Below, piece after piece: positions 37,956-48,021 of a stretch of 64,000 nucleotides of DNA. The notes below the pieces were generated by a model, which worked only from the letters and a program-made list of their open reading frames with translations, ran no database searches and was not told where the DNA came from. Made by a program: the position numbers and the translations under genes. Numbering within the stretch: the stretch's first letter is position 1; each line of letters opens with the position of its first letter. This stretch comes from Tritrichomonas musculus (lineage: Eukaryota > Parabasalia > Tritrichomonadida > Tritrichomonadidae): contig JAPFFF010000010.1 in NCBI GenBank assembly GCA_039105265.1, positions 4,898,001-4,962,000 of the forward strand, read 5' to 3'.

Positions 37956-38447
37956 GGGACCCGAGGTAGTTGTTTAGGTCCCTAGTAGTAGTGGGGACCC
38001 GAGGTAGTTGTTTAGGTCCCTAGTAGTACTTCAAGAAAAAACAAGTAGTGGGGACCCGAGGTAGTTGTTTAGGTCCCTAGTAGTAGTGGGGACCCGAGGT
38101 AGTTGTTTAGGTCCCTAGTAGTAGTGGGGACCCGAGGTAGTTGTTTAGGTCCCTAGTAGTAGTGGGGACCCGAGGTAGTTGTTTAGGTCCCTAGTAGTAC
38201 TTCAAGAAAAAAACAAGTAGTGGGGACCCGATGTAGTTGTTTAGGTCCCTAGTAGTACTTCAAGAAAAAACAAGTTGAAGAAAAATTTTTTTTTATTTTT
38301 TTTTTTTTTCATTTTTATTTTTTTTATTTTTCATTTTTATTTTTTTTATTTTTCATTTTTATTTTTTTATTTTTATCACGAGTTCGTGTTGACGCGTGGG
38401 CTTAAGCGTAGCGTGGCCCCTGCGGAAACCGACTCGTATATACTACT
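37953..38447. repeat. Right Polinton TIR with 7-copy minisatellite
   Basis: Reverse complement of the left TIR but with seven gggacccgaggtagttgttt blocks instead of nine. The T-rich tract and the unique terminal ~78 bp follow, ending in the element's last base next to the host ankyrin sequence. The outermost block again carries the variant seen in the left arm (gatgtag). Confidence 0.93.
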
Positions 38448-40683
38448 TCCAAAAATATTTTTCAAATTCAGAAATATTCAACATTTTCAAAGATAACAAG
38501 CGAATCCTTCTCTTTCTTCTTGAAGAAAAGATGATGATAATTGATGAACACATTTTTTCAATAATTACTAGTTCAGAATATGTCGAAGAGGACTATTGTG
38601 AATATTTTCAACCAGAAATCAAGCGGTTTGTCACAGAAGAAAACATTGAAAAATATGGGAGGAAGAATAAATCGTTAAAAGACAATAAATTTATTGAAGT
38701 GATGAGCAAAGAAATGGAAACCAATTTCTATGAAAAACGACGAGAAGGATTGAATGAGGATTATTTGTGTGAACTGATTCGAAATAACGAAATTCAAGAA
38801 TTTATCAGATTTACAGAACAAAGAAATTTGTCACTCGAAATTTGCATTAAAAAATCAATTTTTGAAACAAATCGACTTTTGACAGATAAATCTGATATTA
38901 AACTGATATTAAACTGATTGAATATGCATCATTTTATGGCTCGAATGATATCATCAAATACATTGAAAAGAAAGGTGTTGGACTGACATCATCGATGTGG
39001 ATTTATGGTATTCACAGTTATAATGCAGAACTGATCAGATATCTTGAAGACAATCATGTTTCACCACCAGATAATGACTATAAAAGAATTCTTGAAGAAT
39101 CGATTAAATGTCATCACAACGATATTTCGAACTACCTCATTGACAATATAATGAACGAAGAATATCTCCAAAATAACATTGAAAATGAATATTATGATAA
39201 TCTTTATCGTTATGCAACTGAGTCTTACAATTATTGTTTTTTCCCAGCAAACATGAAATACAAAAACATGTTTTTTTATTTATGTGAATTTGATTATTAC
39301 ACACTTGTTAAACTTTATTTGATTGATGGAACCATTGACATAAATGCAACAATTATAATATTAATCATTTTCAAACAGCATTTTAAATCAAAACATTCAT
39401 AATATTCAAATCTAACTTTTTTCATATAATTGAAAACTTGAATTATTTATGGAATTTAACTCGAACATTTAATTATACGGCGTTGATTTGGGCTGCATAT
39501 AAAGGCCATAAAGAAACTGTTGAACTATTACTAAGACAAGAAGGCATTGATATCAACATTCAAGACATTTTAAATCAAAACATTCATAATATTCAAATCT
39601 AACTTTTTTAATTATATTGCAAACTTGAATTATTTATGGAATTTAACTCGAACATTTAATTATACGGCGTTGATTCTTGCTGTAAAAGAAGGCCATAAAG
39701 AAATTGTTGAACTATTACTAAGACAAGAAGGCATTGATATCAACATTCAAGACATTTTAAATCAAAACATTCATAATATTCAAATCTAACTTTTTTAATT
39801 ATATTGCAAACTTGAATTATTTATGGAATTTAACTCGAACATTTAATTATACGGCGTTGATTCTTGCTGTAAAAGAAGGCCATAAAGAAATTGTTGAACT
39901 ATTACTAAGACAAGAAGGCATTGATATCAACATTCAAGACATTTTAAATCAAAACATTCATAATATTCAAATCTAACTTTTTTCATATAATTGAAAACTT
40001 GAATTATTTATGGAATTTAACTCGAACATTTAATAATACGGCGTTGATTTATGCTGCAAGAGATGGCTATAAAGAAATTGTTGAACTATTAATAAGACAA
40101 GAAGGCATTGATATCAACATTCAAGACATTTTAAATCAAAACATTCATAATATTCAAATCTAACTTTTTTAATTATATTGCAAACTTGAATTATTTATGG
40201 AATTTAACTCGAACATTTAATTATACGGCGTTGATTCTTGCTGTAAAAGAAGGCCATAAAGAAATTGTTGAACTATTACTAAGACAAGAAGGCATTGATA
40301 TCAACATTCAAGACATTTTAAATCAAAACATTCATTATATTCAAATCTAACTTTTTTCATATAATTGCAAACTTGAATTATTTATGGAATTTAACTCGAA
40401 CATTTAATTATACGGCGTTGATTTATGCTGCAAGAGATGGCTATAAAGAAATTGTTGAACTATTAATAAGACAAGAAGGCATTGATATCAACAAGAAAAA
40501 CATTTTAAATCAAAACATTCATTATATTCAAATCTAACTTTTTTCATTATGTTGAAAAATTGAACGATTTATGGAATTTTGAAATAATTTTTTTTACAAA
40601 ACGGCCATTGACATTGCAAGAGAAAAAAATCATCGAGAAATTGTTGATCTTTTATCTAAAGGACCGATCAAAGCAAAACCCTA
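38448..40683 (+). pseudogene. 3' part of the split DUF3447/ankyrin gene, decayed
   Basis: The host coding sequence resumes directly after the TIR (KYFSNSEIFNIFKDNKRILL, then VEEDYCEYFQPEIKRF). It runs to 38,917, where an 11-bp tandem duplication (gatattaaact twice, 38,893-38,914) shifts the frame. The continuing frame (LIEYASFYGSNDIIKYI; IYGIHSYNAELIRYLEDNHV) stays open to 39,402. The ankyrin part then consists of tandem 187-bp units, each with one ankyrin motif (TALILAVKEGHKEIVELLLR, then QEGIDINIQD). Because 187 is not a multiple of three, successive units are out of phase. The last motif (KTAIDIAREKNHREIVDLLS) ends at a stop near 40,683. It is a host pseudogene, broken independently of the Polinton. 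Confidence 0.85.
39477..40600 (+). repeat. Tandem array of six 187-bp ankyrin units
   Basis: Unit starts (acggcgttgatt) fall at 39,477, 39,664, 39,851, 40,038, 40,225 and 40,412, each 187 bp apart; a diverged last unit begins at 40,601. Units differ by only a few bases (for example cttgctgtaaaagaaggc or tatgctgcaagagatggc). About 99 bp encode an ankyrin repeat and about 88 bp are an AT-rich spacer with stops. The amplification is recent, judged by similarity. Confidence 0.93.
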
Positions 40684-41307
40684 AGGCGAGTAATTGAAGT
40701 CTTAATGATTAATAAAAATTAATTACTACATTACAATTAAAATTATATTTTAATTTTTAATAGAATAATATTTTTATATGATATTATTGAGCCTTTTTAT
40801 TCAGGAACAGGATGACATAGATTTTGAACTTTCTTTGCAAAGATGTTCTCAGTCCATATCTTGGATATATAAGTTGTTATTTCCTACCAAAGATGGATAT
40901 ACCAGCTGAATTTCTGATATTTAGAAATACTGAACATTTTTTTTTTTCTGTGAAGTTCATATTTTGAGGTTCTTGAAATTGAACTGTGATTTTTTCCTAC
41001 AGATATTTCCCTATTTAAGTTTCAGATTATTAATTGCAATGATAATAATAATGTTTATTTTTTTTTTTTTTTTTTTTTTTTACTTTTTGAATAACTTCAG
41101 CATTGAGTATAGGTTAGAAATTGGACAATCAGTTAAGCAATTTAATGGGCAAGAAAGATCAAAAACAGTCAATGTAAAAAAGACGTTTGTACCCATTCTT
41201 GTCCGGTGATATGACCAATCTGGCATTACCTACATTTTTCAATGAATTCATATGAAAATTATATTAATAAATAAAAACATTGAATTATGATATATATTAG
41301 TCATTTA

Positions 41308-42492
41308 TTAATTCATAGTTATTTCAAAAAATTGCGGAACAGGTGTCCTTTCTTTTTTTTCATATTCCCTACTATTTTGGTTTATTGAAAGTATTGGATC
41401 TATGTTAGGACTTTCGATTACTTTTTCAGAACTATTGTTTTCTTTAAAAACAAAATCGCCACCCAATTTAAATTTGAGTTTTCTTGTACATCTTGTACTC
41501 TTCCTTCTTGTATCCCAAAAAGTGTACCAATTCCATCTTATACGATGAAATATATAGGTTTCAAGATATTGATTATGAAGGACGGGATAAACAATCATTC
41601 TTTCAAAGTCATATTTTGCTTCTATAGGACGGGAAGAATTCTCCACAATTTCGACAGAATTCCAATTCAATCTATATTCTTCTAAGAAATAGTAAGTAAT
41701 AGTAATTGGAATTACTATTTTCCCATTTTCATCAAGTGTAAATGTTCTGTTCTTTCCGAAAGCGAATGTTTCCACTGATTTTTGGCCTGGTTCAATTATC
41801 CTATCAATAAGTTTTTGAACTTTGCTTGGATCGTATGAATCTTGCACATTTAATGCAGCAACTTGGAACTTATGAACATTGGGAGCAAATTGGTTAGCAA
41901 AATCAAATATCTTTCGATATTCAAGTTGTGTCTCTTCATCAGTTTCCCATTTTTTACAATTGACAAAGAAGCAAGGAAGATCGATTTCGATACTCCCACA
42001 TTTTGGAAGTGTTTTAATGAATTTAATAACATTCTCTTGATATGCTTTTGCTGATTGAATTTGTGAATCTATATCATCATCATCGTAATTACATCTAGTA
42101 AATATGATTCCTGCCTGTTTCCAGCATTCAATATCATCAAAAAAGTTATTTAGTGTTGTGATCATGTCTCTAATTTTGGATGTCATTCTAGGTGATTGTA
42201 AATTGATAACTAAGAAGAAGGCATTGATTCCAATATTTAAGTCATTTAATGAATTAACTAAATCGATCATATGCTGCTGATCTTGCTCATCTGTAGAATC
42301 CAGTCCAGCTGTGTCAATGTAATATCTCATGACCCCATCAACAAGGTTTTGTCCTACTTGAAGATTCATTGTGCAAGATTCAGGACTCGAACTTGTTTCG
42401 AACGCATCATTTTTCTGAAGGAATGCATTTCCATTGGCCGATTTTCCAACACCAGTCAAACCAATTACGAATACAGTAACCTTCTCGGACAT
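41308..42492 (-). CDS. AIG1/GIMAP-type GTPase
   Basis: 394 residues, ATG at 42,492. The G1 P-loop GLTGVGKSANGNAF (~10-23) followed by a region containing SCT, the G3 DTAGLDST (~60) and the AIG1-type conserved stretch (NAFFLVINLQSPRMT) mark the AIG1 (septin-like TRAFAC) GTPase domain. The G4 position reads FTRCNYDD rather than the common NTRK-like form. After ~210 residues a beta-rich C-terminal region with no known domain follows, including a Trp/Tyr/Arg-rich part (RWNWYTFWDTRRKSTR). AIG1 proteins act at membranes or in immunity-like roles elsewhere; the role in a protist is unknown. It stands alone, with an AT-rich 3' side and a satellite array 180 bp upstream. Confidence 0.88.
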   Translation of the reverse strand: MSEKVTVFVIGLTGVGKSANGNAFLQKNDAFETSSSPESCTMNLQVGQNLVDGVMRYYIDTAGLDSTDEQDQQHMIDLVNSLNDLNIGINAFFLVINLQSPRMTSKIRDMITTLNNFFDDIECWKQAGIIFTRCNYDDDDIDSQIQSAKAYQENVIKFIKTLPKCGSIEIDLPCFFVNCKKWETDEETQLEYRKIFDFANQFAPNVHKFQVAALNVQDSYDPSKVQKLIDRIIEPGQKSVETFAFGKNRTFTLDENGKIVIPITITYYFLEEYRLNWNSVEIVENSSRPIEAKYDFERMIVYPVLHNQYLETYIFHRIRWNWYTFWDTRRKSTRCTRKLKFKLGGDFVFKENNSSEKVIESPNIDPILSINQNSREYEKKERTPVPQFFEITMN

Positions 42493-42675
42493 TTGATTTC
42501 AAACAATTTAAAAATCAATATAAAAAAGGTTAATTCAGTTAAGGATAAGTTTTTAATTGAAATTCACATTTTTGCTCAGAAAATCAATTCAATATTTGTA
42601 AGTCCTGTGCTAAAAACGTAAACAAAACATAGTATTGTTTTTAAATATAGAATAAATTATTTTTTTTTACATATT

Positions 42676-43110
42676 TTGTTGAATATCCTGAAATCAAATT
42701 CAGTGCCATTCAAAAATGACAAAACTAGATTTCCGGATTCTTGTTGAATATCCTGAAATCAAATTTATTGTTATTAAAAAATAACAACCTTAAATTATTT
42801 CCGGATTTTTGTTGAATATCCTGAAATCAAATTCAGTGCCATTCAAAAATGACAAAACTAGATTTCCGGATTCTTGATGAATATCCTGAAATCAAATTCA
42901 GTGCCATTCAAAAATGACAAAGCTAGATTTCCGGATTTTTGTTGAATATCCTGAAATCAAATTCAGTGCCATTCAAAAATAACAAAGCTAGATTTCCGGA
43001 TTCTTGTTGAATATCCTGAAATCAAATTCAATGTCATTCAAAAATAACAAAGCTAGATTTCCGGATTTTTGTTGTATATCCTGAAATCATATTCAGTAGA
43101 AAATCCGGAA
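42676..43110. repeat. 65-bp satellite array, six full units plus a partial
   Basis: Units begin ttgttgaatatcctgaaatc at 42,676, 42,741, 42,809, 42,874, 42,939, 43,004 and 43,069. All are 65 bp long except the second, which is 68 bp and more diverged. Each contains a caaattcagtgccattcaaa core and ends in gatttccggatt. There are no spacers of unique sequence, so it is a plain satellite and not a CRISPR array. Confidence 0.95.
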
Positions 43111-43571
43111 TATTTAATCATTATTTTGATTTTAGCATAAATTACTCTATTTGAAAATTTTAAAAACTTGCCACGAATGATATTATAAAGGAAATCATGC
43201 ATTTCTTTTATATATATGCCAAATCTTTCAAACCTTCTTCTTTAATAATGATAAATATTGAAATTATGATCTCTTTCCATTCTGTGATTTAATTATTATA
43301 TCTGCTGACTCTTGATCATTTTTTTTTTTTCAATTTCTTTTTTGAGTTCATGCTCAATAGATTTATCCACTAATTTGAACTTTTTGCATATAACAGGAAA
43401 TAGTATATCCAAAGACAAATCAGAGTATTTTTTTAATGATTAAACAGCATCTTTTCCATCTATATAAACAAGACCTAGATGAACTTGTGCTAATGAATTA
43501 TTTTAATTTACAGAAATTAAGAAATTTTCCTTCATAATAAGCTAAAATATGCTGTTTAATCATAGTATTGA

Positions 43572-44728
43572 ATGGTAAAGCTAACATACATTATTATACC
43601 AGCACAACTAATTTCCAAAGCTGTTAATTCGATCACTACCAAAATCACTCTTCAACAAGAATCAACAGGATATAATAATATTCGACATTATTATGATAAG
43701 CCGTTTTGGCAAAGTCTTATCATGACAACTGCAATGTCGTTTGCACTTGTTGTCAGACACTTTTGGGATTCAAATGGAAAAGGTCCACATAAACCAACAC
43801 CAATGAAAATTCGCTTTTTACTTGCAGTTCCAGCGTTATGCAATTTAATCGCAGCAACACTCAATATATATGGTCTTGCTTTCATCAATCTCTCAATTTT
43901 TCAGATGTTATGAAGCTCTCAGATTATTTTCACCGCAATTTTGTCTTTTTTTGTCCTTAAAAAGAAGATAAAAGCTTATGAAATACTCTGTATTTGCTTT
44001 GTTGTTGTCTCATTAATACTTGTAGATGAAAGCAGCAATCACGGAACAGTCAAAGAAAAACTCCTTGGTTCACTTTTAGTCACATTTGGACAAATTTTTA
44101 TTCAATACAAATTGAAGGGAAAAGTGGGCGCACTTGAAGTTATTTGAATTTTTAGGTTTGATGGGATTATTCATCACATTATTAGTCCTTCCACTTGTAT
44201 TTTTCATTCCAGGTACTGATACATCGCCAATGAAAAACGGTTCACTTGAAAATTTGTGGGATACATTATTAATGATTTACAACAAACCGAAATTGCTCAT
44301 AATTGTCCTTTTTTCATTTGTTTTTTGGATCAATTTATAACATCTCTTCAATGTGCGTGATTACTTACACTTCATCCTTAACTGAAGCTGTCATTGATGC
44401 AATTACTACTCTCTTTGTCTGGATCATCATGCTTATATGCCACCTAATTGGACTTCATTATGGCGAGATTTGGAATGTGCACTCGTTTGGTGAACTTGCT
44501 GGCTTTGTGATGCTTGTTGCAGGAAATTTGACATATGATGGTCAATTGAAATTGCCTTGCTTCAGGTATTCTGATTATAATGAACTGGTTGACGAGTCAC
44601 AGGCCTGTGAGTTATATACAAAATTTCGATTAAAGAGTTATAAAGAATATAATATACATGGATTTCTTAAAATCGAAATTCATTTGTTGTTCAATAATAT
44701 ATATGTGCTAATAAAACAAATATTTTAA
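43572..44728 (+). pseudogene. Decayed SLC35F6-like nucleotide-sugar/drug-metabolite transporter
   Basis: The hydrophobic pieces align in order with the SLC35F6 (EamA/DMT) plan: IIPAQLISKAVNSITTK, FLLAVPALCNLIAATLNIYG, LSIFQML, IIFTAILSFFVLKKKIKAYE, LLGSLLVTFGQIFIQYK, GLMGLFITLLVLPLVFFIPG, NISSMCVITYTSSLTEAVID and GELAGFVMLVAGNLTYDG. Three breaks are visible: a TGA at 43,911-43,913 where an Arg (CGA) is expected, a frame change near 44,147, and another in a T run near 44,325. The C-terminal part stays open to 44,728. The pieces cover the whole ten-helix protein, so it is a full-length host gene recently inactivated, or one needing sequence confirmation. Its living relatives sit in lysosomal, mitochondrial or Golgi-type membranes. 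Confidence 0.8.
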
Positions 44729-45429
44729 AAATTAATGTTTCTTTATATCTTAATCTTTCTATTTCTTTAGTAATTTTCTATATACTCTTTCATTGCCTTT
44801 ATGACTTATTTTAAATGTTATGCCCAAATTCATTGATGTTTCATTTTATATAATTATATTGTTGAATATAATTTCAAAGTCTTAATAAAAAGTGTTACCT
44901 CAAAAAAAAGAGTGTACTTAACAGGCAAAATATATGGATATTTGAAAATGACGTAAATCAATAGGGTGAGCATTTATTTGAAATAATTTTGCTGAGTTGA
45001 ATATGCTTTTGAAATATTTATACTGAATATTGGAAATGTCAAGAAAAATTAAAAATATAAGAAGTATAATGTTGTATGGGCTAAAGTCTAAGTGTTTCTT
45101 CTAATTGCAAAATTGTTTGTTAATAATTTTAATTTTTTGAATCTTTAATTTGGCACCAAGAATAAAAAAAGGCACAGTCAAATTAGATTATTAGCGAAAT
45201 CTTATGAAAATGTCTGCAAACTGATTTGATCTTTGATCATTTAATGATAAATCGAAAATTTTGAAATTTTAAATTGAAAAGAAATAATAAAATTTTTGAT
45301 AAAATTGAGATAAATATTTTTGGTCAAATAAATTGAGAGAAAAAATAATGGGCTGACATTTTAATTTAAGTATAATAAAAATAATGAACTATAAAAAAAA
45401 GATGATTTCTAAATAAAATGAAATTTTAT

Positions 45430-48009
45430 TTAAGGTGAAGAAGAAGAGGCTCCGCCAACTTTCTTCTTTTTCATTACCAAAACGACGACGACAACAACAA
45501 TTATTGCAACAGCTGCAACACAGCCGATAACAATACCTGCTATAGCGCCAGCGCTCAAACCTTTCTTTTTAGATTCTTTCGCTTTGCTGCTAGCAACTAG
45601 CATTACATCATTATGTAATAGCGTGCCATATCTGCATGTAGCAGATTTAAATGAATCAGATGGATTTAATGCATTTTCCAATTTTTCACAAACTTCCTTA
45701 ACCTTTTCTTCTTGGCCATTTTTGATTATAGAAGAAACAACAATAAACTCAGTATCTTCGAGATATGAACCAGCATCTTTATTTTTTATTGTATAAGATT
45801 TTGGCAAACTTGAGAAATCAGTAATTTGGAAAGGAGTTTTCAGGATAATAGGATCTTGTGGTCTATTGTAATAAAGTGTAAAGTCGCAATCATTGAATGC
45901 ATTATTTAATGTAATAGTTGATGAAACACCAACTTCAGCACTTTGGACTTGAAAGTTGTTTTTTTCACTTGAAAAGCTAATTTCTCCACCTTGTTCGACT
46001 TTAAGATTTTTAATTGTAATGTTATGTTCTTTCTGTGTCGTTAATAATCTTGTATATTTAAATATTTGAAGTTCATTAATAATTAAATCTTTAGAAGGGT
46101 TTATATTAGGATAATTACCTGACAGAATAACTTTATTGATGGTTATATCTTTGGGACTATTTGAATCATCTTTAACTGTATCAATTGTCAAACCACCATC
46201 AAGATAAAAAATTGTATTTGCAATGTTTTTCACATATAAAGTATTTTGTCCCTCACACACAACTGATAAATGAGTATCGTCACTTTCTGGGATAAGGGTT
46301 ATTTCTTTTCCGAGTGGAATTGAAATTTTAAGGTTTAAATTAGCTTTGTTGATAACATTTATTTGCTCTGCATAATCTTCTGGTTTTAGTATGTAAGTTA
46401 GAGTATTATCAGGATCTTTTTGTTTTGAGGTATCGATTGTTTGAATATTATTATCTTTGTGGGAGCAATCCTTTGAAAGATCGTCAGTTTTTGTTTCTGG
46501 AATTTGCAATATATCTAATTCTTTTTCGCATTTACCATTGATAAATTCATATTCATCCTTACACAGGCAAAGTGCTTCATTAATTATTAATCCTTCAACT
46601 GAACATTCGGTACATTCTGTTTCTTTTTCGTTGCATTTATTGCAATTAAATTTACCCGGAACACATTTAAGTGTACATCCTCCTTCTGCATCTGGAACAT
46701 AGTCTATGGAATTAGCACATTTAACACATAAAGTTTTATCAGCATTACATTCGGCACAATCATATTGACCAGGATCTTTTTTTACTGAACATTTGGCTTC
46801 AGTAGAGACTGGTTTGCAGCCTCCTTCCCCATCTTTTTCATAGTTTGGTTCACATTCTTCACATTGTTTATGATCAGCACTGCATTCTTTACAATTTGCA
46901 ATTTCGCATTCATCAGTAGAGACTGGTTTACAGCCTCCTTCCCCATCTTTTTCATAGTTTGGTTCACATTCTTCACATTGTTTATGATCAGCACTGCATT
47001 CTTTACAATTTGCAATTTCGCATTCATCAGTAGAGACTGGTTTACAGCCTCCTTCCCCATCTTTTTCATAGTTTGGTTCACATTCTTCACATTGTTTATG
47101 ATCAGCACTGCATTTTTTACAATTTGCAATTCCGCATTCATCAGTAGAGACTGGTTTACAGCCTCCTTCCCCATCTTTTTCATAGTTTGGTTCACATTCT
47201 TCACATTGTTTATGATCAGCACTGCATTTTTTACAATTTGCAATTCCGCATTCATCGCCAGATCCACTACCACATAAACCATCAGCTGAAGGATCGCCAC
47301 TAGTGCATATTTCACATTTGCCTGGGGTCATTTCTTCTTCTTGATAACCACACTTCAGGCAATCTTGAACTGTGCATGAACATACCAAGTCAATAACTTT
47401 TTGTGATAATGGCTTGTGTACTGGGAAAAAAGCCTCACTATCAAATTCATCATTAGTAGGATCCGTATAGACAAGTTTTTTGGGACATGAGCCATCATTG
47501 GCTTCGACGTAAAATTTAACTGTAAATTCTTGAGTGTCTGATAATTCATGTTTATTACTATCATTTCTGTCTACTGCTCCATTTTTTGTGGTTCCATCTG
47601 AAAGAGTCATTTCATATGAAAATGAGTATTTTGGATCAACACCAGTTAAGTCAAATTTAAAATACCAATTTTTAATTAAACTAGGACAATATGAAGCCAA
47701 TAATTCTTCTGGAAAATCTATTGGTGTGTCACTAATTGCATCTCCTTGTTGAACTATATTACTTCCTAAATTATTCCAACCTTGGATGCAATCTGGATCA
47801 TTTGAGTTGGCTACTTGAAATCTAAATGCAAATTCATTTTCTTGGCTATATTGATATGTTGGGTTTTCGCCATCAATAGTTCCAGACACTGCAGTACCGT
47901 CATCAATTTTATAATTAACAGTATAACCCGCACTTATTTCATCATCAGTCAGTTTTACATTGACATAATACAAACAGTGAATTTTGGCAACCAGTAATAG
48001 CAAAAGCAT
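45430..48009 (-). CDS. Type I surface protein with Cys-rich tandem repeats
   Basis: 859 residues. The signal peptide is MLLLLLVAKIHCLYYV. Two related beta-rich N-terminal domains (KLTDDEISAGYTVNYKIDDG; KFDLTGVDPKYSFSYEMTL) are followed by a Cys-rich region (~215-500). That region has four near-identical 38-residue EGF/furin-like repeats (CGIANCKKCSADHKQCEECE; PNYEKDGEGGCKPVSTDE) and further Cys modules. A beta-helix-like segment (~510-790) comes next. Finally there is a 25-residue membrane anchor (GAIAGIVIGCVAAVAIIVVV, then VVVLVM) and the tail KKKKVGGASSSSP. This matches the trichomonad surface-antigen/adhesin design. The anchor, with its GAIAGIVIG core, is characteristic. A TCATT initiator-like motif lies 8-12 bp before the ATG. 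Confidence 0.88.
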   Translation of the reverse strand: MLLLLLVAKIHCLYYVNVKLTDDEISAGYTVNYKIDDGTAVSGTIDGENPTYQYSQENEFAFRFQVANSNDPDCIQGWNNLGSNIVQQGDAISDTPIDFPEELLASYCPSLIKNWYFKFDLTGVDPKYSFSYEMTLSDGTTKNGAVDRNDSNKHELSDTQEFTVKFYVEANDGSCPKKLVYTDPTNDEFDSEAFFPVHKPLSQKVIDLVCSCTVQDCLKCGYQEEEMTPGKCEICTSGDPSADGLCGSGSGDECGIANCKKCSADHKQCEECEPNYEKDGEGGCKPVSTDECGIANCKKCSADHKQCEECEPNYEKDGEGGCKPVSTDECEIANCKECSADHKQCEECEPNYEKDGEGGCKPVSTDECEIANCKECSADHKQCEECEPNYEKDGEGGCKPVSTEAKCSVKKDPGQYDCAECNADKTLCVKCANSIDYVPDAEGGCTLKCVPGKFNCNKCNEKETECTECSVEGLIINEALCLCKDEYEFINGKCEKELDILQIPETKTDDLSKDCSHKDNNIQTIDTSKQKDPDNTLTYILKPEDYAEQINVINKANLNLKISIPLGKEITLIPESDDTHLSVVCEGQNTLYVKNIANTIFYLDGGLTIDTVKDDSNSPKDITINKVILSGNYPNINPSKDLIINELQIFKYTRLLTTQKEHNITIKNLKVEQGGEISFSSEKNNFQVQSAEVGVSSTITLNNAFNDCDFTLYYNRPQDPIILKTPFQITDFSSLPKSYTIKNKDAGSYLEDTEFIVVSSIIKNGQEEKVKEVCEKLENALNPSDSFKSATCRYGTLLHNDVMLVASSKAKESKKKGLSAGAIAGIVIGCVAAVAIIVVVVVVLVMKKKKVGGASSSSP
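46797..47257 (-). repeat. Four 114-bp in-frame repeats in the surface-protein gene
   Basis: Four direct repeats of 114 bp (38 codons) are almost identical at DNA level. The two on the N-terminal side read CGIANCKKC and the two on the C-terminal side read CEIANCKEC, so the array looks like a recent duplication of a unit followed by duplication of each type. The unit carries six Cys. Confidence 0.92.
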
Positions 48010-48016
48010 GAAAATA

Positions 48017-48021
48017 AATGA
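48017..48021 (-). promoter_or_regulatory. Initiator-like motif TCATT for the surface-protein gene
   Basis: On the minus strand the sequence reads accatttcatttattttc directly before the ATG at 48,009. TCATT fits the trichomonad initiator TCA(+1)PyT/A and would give a 5' leader of about ten nucleotides, which is normal for this lineage. Confidence 0.45.

Larger units (their letters stand above)
15020..38447. mobile_element. Polinton/Maverick element, looks whole
   Basis: A 23.4 kb element bounded by inverted repeats that start agtagtatatacgagtcgg at each end. It carries the Polinton hallmark set: protein-primed B-family DNA polymerase, retrovirus-like integrase, A32/FtsK-type packaging ATPase, adenain-like cysteine protease and double-jelly-roll-type major capsid candidate, plus about fifteen accessory genes. 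The core genes are open from end to end, so it looks whole with no obvious break. The outermost ~78 bp of the two TIRs differ at only three places, which suggests a fairly recent insertion. No exact target duplication was recognised. It sits inside a host ankyrin gene. Gene gaps are mostly 6-60 bp, and orientation is mainly minus with short plus genes interspersed. Confidence 0.95.

Noticed and set aside
15014-38453. Target-site duplication of the Polinton
   Set aside because: Several alignments of the junctions were tried (for example attcaa against ttccaa) but none is exact, so none is claimed.
39402-40600. Spacers between ankyrin motifs as introns
   Set aside because: No GT..AG boundaries of the trichomonad type (GTAYGT and ACTAACACACAG) are seen; the 187-bp period explains the pattern. 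RNA data could still overturn this.
42676-43110. CRISPR array
   Set aside because: No unique spacers; the whole 65-bp unit repeats, so it is a satellite, and the host is a eukaryote.
46782-47315. Alternate-frame open reading along the Cys-repeat region (both strands)
   Set aside because: Repeats without stops in one frame tend to be open in others; the real frame has signal peptide, Cys pattern and membrane anchor.
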